Source: Bradyrhizobium nitroreducens
GTDB lineage: Bacteria > Pseudomonadota > Alphaproteobacteria > Rhizobiales > Xanthobacteraceae
Direction of reading: 5' to 3'
Length of the DNA stretch: 64,000 nt
NCBI RefSeq assembly: GCF_002776695.1
Contig: NZ_LFJC01000003.1
Coordinates: 4,636,896-4,700,895, forward strand
Numbering within the stretch: the first letter of the stretch is position 1; every line of letters starts with the position of its first letter. The position numbers and the translations under genes are program-made. Positions 17,025 to 24,763 of the stretch are shown one piece after another. A model generated the notes under the pieces. That model worked only from the letters and a program-made list of their open reading frames with translations. It was not told the origin of the DNA and made no database searches.

Positions 17025-18470
17025 ATGTTCCGCTGCATCTTGCCTGCTGCCGTCCTCGTCCTTTTCGCGTGCAGCTCTGCGACCTACGCGCAGCAGCAAA
17101 CGATCGGCGCGCCGCCTGAAGCCTCCAACATGAAGCTCGTCGGCAGCAATGATCTGCAGGCCCGCAGCGCCTATCAGCCGACCATCCATCACCAGGGCGA
17201 TCGCTGGATCGCCTATATCGGTCATCACGGCGGCACCGACGACGTTCCCGCACCCGTCAATCCGATGACAGGCAAGGCCGAGCCGAACGGAACCTCGATC
17301 GTCGACGTCACCGATCCCGCCCGTCCGAAATATCTGCGGCATCTGCCGGGACAGGAGGGCAAGTACGAATCCGGCGGCGCGCAGATGGTGCGGGTCTGCG
17401 ACGGCAAGTCGTTGCCGAAGGGCGATCCCACCGCGGTCTACATGCTCAGGACCTTCGGCGGCGAGGCGCATGAAATCTGGAACGTCACCGATCCCGCCAG
17501 TCCCGTGCTGATCACGCGCATCGGCGGTCTGAAGGACACGCACAAGAGCTGGTGGGAATGCGACACCGGCATTGCCTATCTCGTCTCGGGCGCGCCGGAC
17601 TGGCGCACGCGGCGCATGACGCAAGTGTATGATCTCTCCGATCCCGCGCGCCCGCACAAGATCCGCGACTTCGGCCTGCCGGGTCAGGAGCCCGGCTCGA
17701 CCGGCGCGGTGCCGACCGAGTTGCACGGGCCGATCTCGACCGGGCCCAACGGCAACCGCGTCTATTTCGGCTACGGCACCGACAAGGACGGCATTCTGCA
17801 GATCGTCGATCGCGACAAGCTGCTGAACGGGGCAAAGGAGCCGACGCCGGACAATCTGCGCTATCCCGAGATTGCGCGCATGCCGATGTCCGCCTTCAAC
17901 GGCGCGCACACGACGTTTCCGATGCTCGACATGCCCATCGCCGAATTCTCCGAGGACAAGGACGGCAAGACCCGCGACATCGTGATGATCGTGAATGAAG
18001 CGATCCTCAACGAATGCGGTGAGGCCAGGCAGATGGTGTGGTTCGCCGACGTGACCACCGAGACGCGGCCGATGATGATCTCGAGCTACACCGTGCCGGA
18101 GGCCAGCGGGCGGTTCTGCCAGCGCGGCGGCCGCTTCGGCGCGCATTCCTCGAACGAGAGCATGGCGCCGGTCTATTACAAGAAGATGGCCTTCATCGCC
18201 TTCTTCAATGCCGGCGTGCGCGCGCTCGACATCCGCGATCCCTATCATCCCAAGGAAGTCGGCCATTTCATCCCGGCGATCACGGCTGCGACCGACAAGC
18301 GCTGCATCCCGATCGAGGGCGGCGAGCGCTGCAAGGTCGCGATCCAGACCAACAACGTCGAGACCGATGACCGCGGCTACATCTACATCGTCGACCGCGC
18401 CAATACCGGTTTGCACATCCTCGAATTGACGGGGGCAGCGCGCGCGGCCGCCGGCCTGCCGAAGAACTGA
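17025..18470 (+). CDS. Exported LVIVD-repeat beta-propeller-like protein
   Basis: A 481-residue secreted protein. The N-terminus has a signal peptide (MFRCILPAAVLVLFACSSATYA, cut near AQQ). The body contains repeated blades of the LVIVD kind: NGTSIVDVTDPARPKYLRHL, HEIWNVTDPASPVLITRIGG, TQVYDLSDPARPHKIRDFGL, GVRALDIRDPYHPKEVGHF. These repeats form propeller-like surfaces. Ligand and role are unknown. The ATG is fixed by GGGAGGA six to twelve bases before it. Confidence 0.85.
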   Translation: MFRCILPAAVLVLFACSSATYAQQQTIGAPPEASNMKLVGSNDLQARSAYQPTIHHQGDRWIAYIGHHGGTDDVPAPVNPMTGKAEPNGTSIVDVTDPARPKYLRHLPGQEGKYESGGAQMVRVCDGKSLPKGDPTAVYMLRTFGGEAHEIWNVTDPASPVLITRIGGLKDTHKSWWECDTGIAYLVSGAPDWRTRRMTQVYDLSDPARPHKIRDFGLPGQEPGSTGAVPTELHGPISTGPNGNRVYFGYGTDKDGILQIVDRDKLLNGAKEPTPDNLRYPEIARMPMSAFNGAHTTFPMLDMPIAEFSEDKDGKTRDIVMIVNEAILNECGEARQMVWFADVTTETRPMMISSYTVPEASGRFCQRGGRFGAHSSNESMAPVYYKKMAFIAFFNAGVRALDIRDPYHPKEVGHFIPAITAATDKRCIPIEGGERCKVAIQTNNVETDDRGYIYIVDRANTGLHILELTGAARAAAGLPKN

Positions 18471-18578
18471 CGATGCGGCGCGGGGCGCTAGCGCGCGCGG
18501 AGAAGATGAGCGCGCTTCCGTTCCCGCCCGTCCCATGCATTAATACCTCCAAACCGCTCCCGAGCCCGAGTCCCTCCC

Positions 18579-19199
18579 ATGATGTCCATGCAAGCCTATT
18601 TCGCCTTCCTCGCCGCCTGCATCGCGCTGGCGCTGCTGCCGGGGCCGATCGTCACGCTCGTCATCGCCAATGGCCTGCGCCATGGCACCCGCGCCGCGCT
18701 CACCAACGTGGCCGGCGCCCAGGCGGGTCTCGCCATCGTGATCGGCATCGTCGCAATCGGCCTGACCTCGCTGATGGCGACCATGGGCTACTGGTTCGAC
18801 TGGGTGCGTTTTGCCGGCGCCGCTTATCTGGTCTGGCTCGGCATCAAGCTGATCTGGGCGCCGGTCGAGGGCGTCGAGCTCGACACGCCGCCTCCGCCGC
18901 CGCGCGGCGGCTTCTTCCTGCAAGGGTTCCTTGTGCTGCTGTCGAACCCGAAGGTGCTGGTGTTCTTCGGCGCGTTCATCCCGCAATTCATGGACATGAG
19001 CCAGCCGCACTTTCCGCAGGTCGCGCTTCTCGGCGCGACCTTCATGGTCACCGCCGTGATGACGGACGCGCTCTATGCCATCGCCGCCGGGCGGGCGCGA
19101 AAGTTCTTCTCGGCCCGCCGCACCCGGATGATGTCGCGCATCTCCGGCGGCTTCATGATCGGCGGCGGCATCTGGCTGGCGCTGACCCGGGCAAAATAA
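18579..19199 (+). CDS. LysE/RhtB-family exporter
   Basis: A 206-residue inner-membrane exporter of the LysE/RhtB type, which exports amino acids or related metabolites. Signatures are FLAACIALALLPGPIVTLVIANGLRHG at the N-terminus and GFLVLLSNPKVLVFFGAFIPQFMD in the centre. Five or six membrane spans are expected and seen. The start is one of two adjacent ATG positions (MMSMQAYFAFL). It follows the LVIVD gene on the same strand after about 110 bases. The substrate cannot be inferred. Confidence 0.9.
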   Translation: MMSMQAYFAFLAACIALALLPGPIVTLVIANGLRHGTRAALTNVAGAQAGLAIVIGIVAIGLTSLMATMGYWFDWVRFAGAAYLVWLGIKLIWAPVEGVELDTPPPPPRGGFFLQGFLVLLSNPKVLVFFGAFIPQFMDMSQPHFPQVALLGATFMVTAVMTDALYAIAAGRARKFFSARRTRMMSRISGGFMIGGGIWLALTRAK

Positions 19200-19283
19200 C
19201 CTCCAGGCCGGCCGGACCGGCTTGAACCCTTCGCGGCGGCACAGCGTCCAATCGGGCATTGCCGCCGACGAAGGATTTTTGCC

Positions 19284-20267
19284 GTGCCGAATTTGCCCCC
19301 GCTGGTTTACGCGATGCTGCTCGCGCCGCTCGCGCTCGTCCTGATTGCCGCGATCGTCAAGACCTGGCAGGTGCGCGAGGCGCGAGGCTGGCCGCAAGCG
19401 GCAGGCAAGGTCGTCACCTCGGTGGCCGAGGTGCGCGAGGTCAGGGTGTCCGATGACGAGCGCGAGGACGGCTATCGCACCGAGAGCCGCAATTTCGCGA
19501 ACGTCACCTACGAATATTCCGTCGGTGGCTGCAAGCTGCGCTGCAACCGCATCTCGATCGGCGAGGACCTCGGCAATTTCCAGGTCGCCGAGAAGCTGGC
19601 GAAATATCCCGCCGGCAGCATCGTCACCGTCTATTACAATCCGCGCCATCCCGATCAGGCCGTGCTGGAGCGCGACCTGCCCAAGGGCCTGTGGGGCTGC
19701 CTCGGCATCGGCACGGCGATCGTGCTCGCCATCATCTTCGGCTCGGTCTTCGGCCTCAACCAGGGCTACCAATATCTCGCCCATCACATCGGCCGGCCGG
19801 ATCTTGCCGGCCTCGTCGTCGCCTTCGGCGCGTTCGGCCTCGTCATCGCGCTGATGGCCTGGGCGGTGCGGCGGCAGGCCTCGATGGCGACGCGCTGGCC
19901 GGTCGTGCCGGGCACGATCAAGCTGTCGGGCGTCGAGGAGTATCACGAGGCCAGCGAGGCGGGCGAGGCGCGCGGCCTCGAGATGTTCGGCAAGCGCGTG
20001 ACCTACACCTATCGCTATCAGAACATCTGCTACACCAATGAATGCGCGCGCGTCGCGGCGGAAACGCCTGACGCCTCCGACGAGATGCTGAAGAAGCTGA
20101 TGTCGCGCTACCAGGACGGCGCTACCGTCGAGGTGCGCGTCAATCCCGACAATCCGGCGGAGGCGACGCTCGACGTTCGCGCCGACGGCCGCATGGCCTA
20201 CGTGTTGTGGGGCATCGCCGCGATCTTCGCCGCGCTTGCACTGTTCGTCGCAACGCGCGGCGGCTAA
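19284..20267 (+). CDS. DUF3592-type membrane protein
   Basis: A 327-residue protein with a duplicated architecture. Each half has a membrane helix followed by a beta-rich DUF3592-like segment: WPQAAGKVVTSVAEVREV with VTVYYNPRHPDQAVLE, then WPVVPGTIKLSGVEEYHE with VEVRVNPDNPAEATLD. Helices lie at about residues 8-27, 138-155, 170-190 and at the C-terminus. It starts with GTG. Function is unknown. Its stop overlaps the end of the convergent N-formylglutamate amidohydrolase gene by four bases. Confidence 0.75.
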   Translation: MPNLPPLVYAMLLAPLALVLIAAIVKTWQVREARGWPQAAGKVVTSVAEVREVRVSDDEREDGYRTESRNFANVTYEYSVGGCKLRCNRISIGEDLGNFQVAEKLAKYPAGSIVTVYYNPRHPDQAVLERDLPKGLWGCLGIGTAIVLAIIFGSVFGLNQGYQYLAHHIGRPDLAGLVVAFGAFGLVIALMAWAVRRQASMATRWPVVPGTIKLSGVEEYHEASEAGEARGLEMFGKRVTYTYRYQNICYTNECARVAAETPDASDEMLKKLMSRYQDGATVEVRVNPDNPAEATLDVRADGRMAYVLWGIAAIFAALALFVATRGG

Positions 20268-21070
20268 TCGACCGGCAGCTCGGTCCGCAACTCCACCTCG
20301 ATCTCGCCAAGGATCCTTGCCAGCCGTTCGGCCCATTGCTGCTGGCCCGCGTGGTCCGCTATCAGATCCTGCCGGATCTCGATGCCGGTGTTGACGAGGC
20401 CGCGCCCTTCGCCGTGCACGGGAATGGTGTAGTCGGTGAGATCGCTGACGGCGTAGGGCTCGTTGTCACCGACGACGAGGTCGCCCTGCCCGCGCAGATG
20501 CTTCAGCAGCAGATGCGGCAGCACGGTGTCGCGGTTGTACAGCGCGCCGATGTGCCAGGGCCGCGCGACGCCGGCATAGACGGGCGTGAAGCTGTGCAGC
20601 GACACCAGCACCGTCGGCCGTCTGTCGTGCAGGCGGGTGTCGATCGCGGCACCGATGCGATCATGATAGGGCTCGAAGATCTCGCGGCGCCGCGCCGCGC
20701 GCTCCCTGTCCGAAATCCCTTCGTTGCGCGGGATCGCGGTGGCTTCGGAGATGACGGGGATCGAGCTTGCCGCCGCGGGCGGGCGGTTGCAGTCGATCAC
20801 CAGCCGCGAATAGCGCTGCGCGATCAGATGCGCATCGAGCATCTCGGCCAGCCGGTCGGCGACGCCGGCAATCCCGATGTCCCAGCCGATGTGCCTGACG
20901 AGCTCGCTTTCCGCGATGCCAAGATCGCCGAGCGCGCGTGGCAGCGCCCGTCCGTAGTGATCCGAGGTGAGCAGGAAAGGCGATGTCCCTGACGCATTCA
21001 CCTCATGCACGGGAGAAATATCGCCCTCGCCGAGCAGTTGATCGGCCGTCTCGGCCGTCTGCAAATCCAT
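20264..21070 (-). CDS. N-formylglutamate amidohydrolase family protein
   Basis: A 268-residue protein of the N-formylglutamate deformylase family, which releases glutamate and formate at the end of histidine degradation; relatives hydrolyse other N-acyl amino acids. Visible blocks are LLTSDHYGRALPRALGDLG, IGWDIGIAGVADRLAEML, LVIDCNRPP, VLVSLHSFTPVYAG and the C-terminal GRGLVNTGIEIRQDLI. Length fits the family. No other histidine-utilisation genes are adjacent, so a different N-acyl substrate is possible. Confidence 0.88.
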   Translation of the reverse strand: MDLQTAETADQLLGEGDISPVHEVNASGTSPFLLTSDHYGRALPRALGDLGIAESELVRHIGWDIGIAGVADRLAEMLDAHLIAQRYSRLVIDCNRPPAAASSIPVISEATAIPRNEGISDRERAARRREIFEPYHDRIGAAIDTRLHDRRPTVLVSLHSFTPVYAGVARPWHIGALYNRDTVLPHLLLKHLRGQGDLVVGDNEPYAVSDLTDYTIPVHGEGRGLVNTGIEIRQDLIADHAGQQQWAERLARILGEIEVELRTELPVD

Positions 21071-21145
21071 CCTGGTTGCCTATGAAACGATAATTTGTCT
21101 AAACGGAGTAACCTGATTGCACGGACCTCGCAACGTTAGACCAGC

Positions 21146-21544
21146 ATGACCTCCGATCGCCTCTTCGTCTACGGCACCCTGATGCGCGGCTTCGACCATC
21201 CGATGGCGCGGCTGCTGGCGGGCCACGCGGATTTCCTGGGTGAAGCGACCTGCCGCGGCCGGCTCGTCCTGGTGAAGCATTATCCGGGACTGCTGCTGTC
21301 GGACGCGGCCTCCGACATCGTCCATGGCGAGCTCTTTCAGATGCGCGTGCCTGACGAGCTGCTGGGCGAGCTCGACATGTACGAAGCCTGCGGCGAGGGC
21401 TTTCCGGAGCCGACCGAATATCTGCGCCAGCTGGTCGATGTGACGCGCACCGATGGCAGCGTCGGGAAGGCCTGGACCTATGTCTACAACTGGCCGGTCA
21501 CCGATCTGCCCCGCATCGAGTCCGGGCGCTTTCTGAATCACTAG
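21146..21544 (+). CDS. Gamma-glutamylcyclotransferase-like (AIG2/GGCT fold) protein
   Basis: A 132-residue protein of the GGCT fold. The substrate-loop motif is LFVYGTLMRGFDH at the N-terminus, and the catalytic acid is the glutamate in ELDMYEACGEGFPEPTEYLRQLV. Family members cyclise gamma-glutamyl amines or cleave related amide bonds. It is divergent from the N-formylglutamate amidohydrolase, about 75 bases away, so both may act on glutamate derivatives. Its stop codon overlaps that of the convergent chlorite dismutase gene through a CTAG. Confidence 0.85.
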   Translation: MTSDRLFVYGTLMRGFDHPMARLLAGHADFLGEATCRGRLVLVKHYPGLLLSDAASDIVHGELFQMRVPDELLGELDMYEACGEGFPEPTEYLRQLVDVTRTDGSVGKAWTYVYNWPVTDLPRIESGRFLNH

Positions 21545-22104
21545 GCCGACAGCACTTCCTTCACCACGCGCACGTCGACTTCGCGCTCGACGTAGCTCCA
21601 CTCCTCGGTCCGCCTCAGCATGCCCACCAGCTCCTCGAACAGCGAGGCGTGCGCAGGCGCGAATTCGAACCAGGTCAGGAAATCGAAGGGCTCGCCGAGG
21701 TCGCGGCAGTGATAGAGCTGGCGCGCGATCGCGGGCAGGAAGCGAAGACTGCTCGCGATGTGGTGCGACTTCTCCTCGAAGATCCTGCGGCGCTCCTCCT
21801 GCGTCAAATCCCACCAGGCCTGCGACTTGCGGATCGGGATCAGCGCCGCGCTGGTTGCCTCCACTCGGCCGAGCCCGGCCTGCACCGCCACCAGCTGCTC
21901 CTTCTCGGCCCGTTCGGTGTAGCGCAGGCTGCTGGCCACGCCGACCAGCCGCCAGGCATTGCGCGAGGGCACCAGCGGCAGAGAGACGGCCTCGCTGTCG
22001 GTCACCGACAGCGCAGGGACGAAGGGCAGGGGCTCGCCCGTCACCGGTGCAATCGAGGTCACCCGCCAGCCCCCGCTCTGGCCGCCTCGAAAGGTCCTGA
22101 ACAT
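21541..22104 (-). CDS. cld: Chlorite dismutase, short (lineage II) type
   Basis: A 187-residue heme protein closely matching the pattern of the short dimeric chlorite dismutase known from Nitrobacter: FRGGQSGGWRVTSIAPVTGE, RYTERAE, LIPIRKSQAWWDLTQEERR and CRDLGEPFDFLTWFEFAP. The proximal heme ligand is H115 in KSHHIASSL. The distal arginine needed for oxygen-forming chlorite breakdown is R128 (FLPAIARQL), exactly 13 residues on as in the Nitrobacter enzyme. I start at MFRTFRGG; upstream in-frame ATGs fall in a dispersed repeat. No perchlorate or chlorate reductase genes are nearby, so the role may be detoxification. Confidence 0.87.
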   Translation of the reverse strand: MFRTFRGGQSGGWRVTSIAPVTGEPLPFVPALSVTDSEAVSLPLVPSRNAWRLVGVASSLRYTERAEKEQLVAVQAGLGRVEATSAALIPIRKSQAWWDLTQEERRRIFEEKSHHIASSLRFLPAIARQLYHCRDLGEPFDFLTWFEFAPAHASLFEELVGMLRRTEEWSYVEREVDVRVVKEVLSA

Positions 22105-22147
22105 GGCGCTATGGAAGCGTGGAACCGGGCGCGGTTCAAGTGGCTCT

Positions 22148-22251
22148 GTCATTCCGGGGCTCCTCGAAGGGGCGAGCCCGAAATCCATCGCGCCGCCGGA
22201 AAACTGGGAGAAATGGATTCCGGGCTCGCGCTACGCGCGCCCCGGAATGAC
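22148..22251. repeat. Palindromic intergenic repeat, GTCATTCCGGGGC family (second copy)
   Basis: The left arm starts GTCATTCCGGGGCTCCTCGA and the right arm is ATGGATTCCGGGCTCGCGCT... ending CCCCGGAATGAC. The last 37 bases are essentially identical to the right arm of the copy at 7901-8001. The left arm is more diverged. Confidence 0.8.
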
Positions 22252-22364
22252 AGAGTGGGCTGTGAACAACGCGCATAATCCTGACAAACCTAACTTTTAG
22301 GCCCGCCGCACCTATATCCCTGATCCTTCGCCCGACTCACTTTGGATTGCGCTAGACACAGCCC

Positions 22365-24389
22365 ATGCGCTTCACGCCCCAGTTCCTCGACGAGCTTCGT
22401 GCCCGGCTTTCGGTCTCCGAAGTCGTGGGCAAGCGCGTCAAGCTGAAGAAGGCGGGGCGGGAGTGGAAGGGGCTGTCGCCGTTTCAGCAGGAAAAGACGC
22501 CGTCCTTCTACGTCAACGACCAGAAGGGCTTTTACCACGACTTCTCCTCCGGCAAGCACGGCGACATCATCTCCTTCGTGATGGAGACCGACGGCCTGCC
22601 GTTCGCGGAAGCCGTGGAGCGGCTCGCCAGCATGGCGGGGCTGGCGCTGCCGGCGGTGACGCCCGATGCGGCGCGGCAGGAGCAGCGGCGCCGCACGCTG
22701 CATGACGTCATGGATCTCGCCGCGACCTATTTCGCGGAGACGCTGGCCTCGCGCTTGGGCGCGAAAGCGCGCGGCTATCTCGCCGATCGGGCGATCTCGC
22801 CGGCGACGCAGTTGCAGTTCCGCCTCGGCTACGCCTCGCCCGATCGCTTCGCGCTGAAGGAGCATCTCGGCAAGCTCGGCGTCTCCGTCGAGGACATGGT
22901 CGAGACCGGCCTGTTGATCGGCGGCGACGACATTCCCGTTCCGTACGACCGCTTCCGCGACCGCGTGATGTTTCCGATCACGGATCTGCGCGGCCGTGTC
23001 ATCGCCTTCGGCGGGCGTGCGCTGGAAAAGGACGTTCCGGCAAAATACCTGAACTCGCCGGAGACGCCGCTCTTCCACAAGGGCGACAATCTCTACAACC
23101 ACCAGACCGCGCGCAAAGCCACCCATGACGGCGCATCGCTGATCGTGGTCGAGGGCTATGTCGACGTCATCGCGATGGTCACCGCGGGTTTTGCCGGCAC
23201 TGTCGCGCCGCTCGGCACCGCGCTCACGGAAAGCCAGCTCGCGCTGCTCTGGAAGATGGCGGACGAGCCGATCCTCTGCTTCGACGGCGACCGCGCCGGG
23301 CAGAAGGCGGCTTATCGTGCCGCGGATCTTGCCCTGCCCTACCTCGCGCCCGGAAAGAGTCTTCGTATCGCGCTGCTGCCGGAAGGGCAGGACCCCGACG
23401 ATCTCGCCCGCTCCGGCGGCCGGGGCGCGATCGAGGAGGTGATCGGAGCTGCCCGTCCGCTCGCCGACATGATCTGGTCGCGCGAGCTCGAAGGCGGCAA
23501 TTTTGCCACGCCCGAGCGGCGTGCCGCGCTGGAAGCGCGCATCAAGGAGCTGACCAACGGCATCCGCGACGAGGTGGTGCGGCGCTATTATCGCGACGAA
23601 TTCGTCGAGCGGCTGCAGCGTACCTTCGCCCCCGAGGGCGGGCGCGGCGGCTTCGGCGGCCGCGGCACTTTCCGCCAGGGCCAGGGCGGCCGCCCATTCC
23701 AGTCCGGGGGTGGGGGAGGCGCGAATCGATTCGGCGGCCAGAGATTTGGCGGAGGATTTGGCGGCGGGCGCCGCGGGCCGTCTGGCCCCACCCCGCTACC
23801 GTCGGGCCCCTACCAGGCGGCCAGCCCCCAGCTGGCGGCCAGCCCGATCATGAAGGGCCAGCGCAGCGCCATCTCCCGCCGGGAGGCCCTGATCCTGCAA
23901 TGCCTGATCAACCACCCCTGGCTGCTGCACGACCACCTCGAGGAGGTCGCGGCGCTGGAGCTTGCCCACCCCGAGGCCCACAAGCTCAGGGCCGGCATCA
24001 TCGCCGCCTTCGCCAACGACCATCACCATTCGCCTGACCCCGAGGAGCAGGCCGAGAAGATGCGCGGCGATCTCGTGAAGGGAGGATTTTCGCAGGTTCT
24101 TCAAAGGGTTGAAAACGGTATCACGACCGCGGCAGTGTTTGGCGCCCGTGAGGGCGCGGCGCGGGACGACGTTCTTGCCACCTGGCATCAGCTGGTTGCC
24201 TTGCATCGCCAATACCATTCACTACTTAGAGAGCTGAAGGATGCCGAGCTGGCCTTGGGGGACGACCCAAGCGAGGCTGACTGGACGTGGCTGCGTGATA
24301 TCAAGGCTCGGCTGGCCGAGGTCGATGGCACCGAGGCCCTGATCGAGGGTTTTGGCGAGCTGTCGGGCCGGTTCCAGAAGAGCGTGTGA
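22365..24389 (+). CDS. dnaG: DNA primase DnaG
   Basis: The 674-residue replicative primase lays down RNA primers at the fork and binds the DnaB helicase through its C-terminus. The core TOPRIM/RNA polymerase domain shows LIVVEGYVDVIAMVTAG, APLGTALTESQ and CFDGDRAGQKAA. The N-terminal zinc-finger position reads GLSPFQQEKTPSF ... YHDFSSGKHGD: all four usual Cys/His ligands are replaced (S38, Q41, D59, S62). Between the core and the helicase-binding domain lies a Gly/Arg-rich linker, about residues 423-485. It is followed by rpoD, the usual macromolecular-synthesis order. Confidence 0.97.
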   Translation: MRFTPQFLDELRARLSVSEVVGKRVKLKKAGREWKGLSPFQQEKTPSFYVNDQKGFYHDFSSGKHGDIISFVMETDGLPFAEAVERLASMAGLALPAVTPDAARQEQRRRTLHDVMDLAATYFAETLASRLGAKARGYLADRAISPATQLQFRLGYASPDRFALKEHLGKLGVSVEDMVETGLLIGGDDIPVPYDRFRDRVMFPITDLRGRVIAFGGRALEKDVPAKYLNSPETPLFHKGDNLYNHQTARKATHDGASLIVVEGYVDVIAMVTAGFAGTVAPLGTALTESQLALLWKMADEPILCFDGDRAGQKAAYRAADLALPYLAPGKSLRIALLPEGQDPDDLARSGGRGAIEEVIGAARPLADMIWSRELEGGNFATPERRAALEARIKELTNGIRDEVVRRYYRDEFVERLQRTFAPEGGRGGFGGRGTFRQGQGGRPFQSGGGGGANRFGGQRFGGGFGGGRRGPSGPTPLPSGPYQAASPQLAASPIMKGQRSAISRREALILQCLINHPWLLHDHLEEVAALELAHPEAHKLRAGIIAAFANDHHHSPDPEEQAEKMRGDLVKGGFSQVLQRVENGITTAAVFGAREGAARDDVLATWHQLVALHRQYHSLLRELKDAELALGDDPSEADWTWLRDIKARLAEVDGTEALIEGFGELSGRFQKSV

Positions 24390-24763
24390 TGAAAGAATCA
24401 TGCGGACGGCCGAAGCCGGAACCGCTAAAAGACTCGCCAAATCCAAGGTTTGGCGACAAAACAGGGTTAATCGAGGCTTAACGGTCTTGTAGCACTTTGG
24501 CCCAGAGGCGGCCGCAGGCAGAACAGACGCGTCAGGAATGAATCCGCGCAATCGCTGTTGGCACTACACCTGCATCCGCTGCGACAAAGAGGCTGACGAA
24601 GCGTTAGGCAATTCCGGCGAGAGAGAGTTGGGGGTGGCGAGAGACATGTGCGCCGCCCTTTCCGTGTCGAGAGCTGCCGAAGCGAGAGCGTCGGGCAACA
24701 GGTTCATGTGAATTCACGCAAGGCGCGGCGACGCCTCGCATGAAGCGCGTTTAGGAGCAATGG
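24390..24763 (+). other. dnaG-rpoD intergenic region, rpoD promoter and leader
   Basis: The 374-base spacer holds no clear terminator. It probably carries the rpoD promoters; TTAATC/GGCTTAACGG sequences occur 280-300 bases before rpoD, but I cannot assign -35/-10 boxes confidently. A 57-codon open frame (24538-24711, MNPRNRCWHYTCIRCDKEAD...) with a CxxC motif lies inside it, but its AGGA abuts the ATG, leaving no proper ribosome-site spacing. The rpoD ATG itself is preceded by TTTAGGAGCA, a strong ribosome site. Confidence 0.5.
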
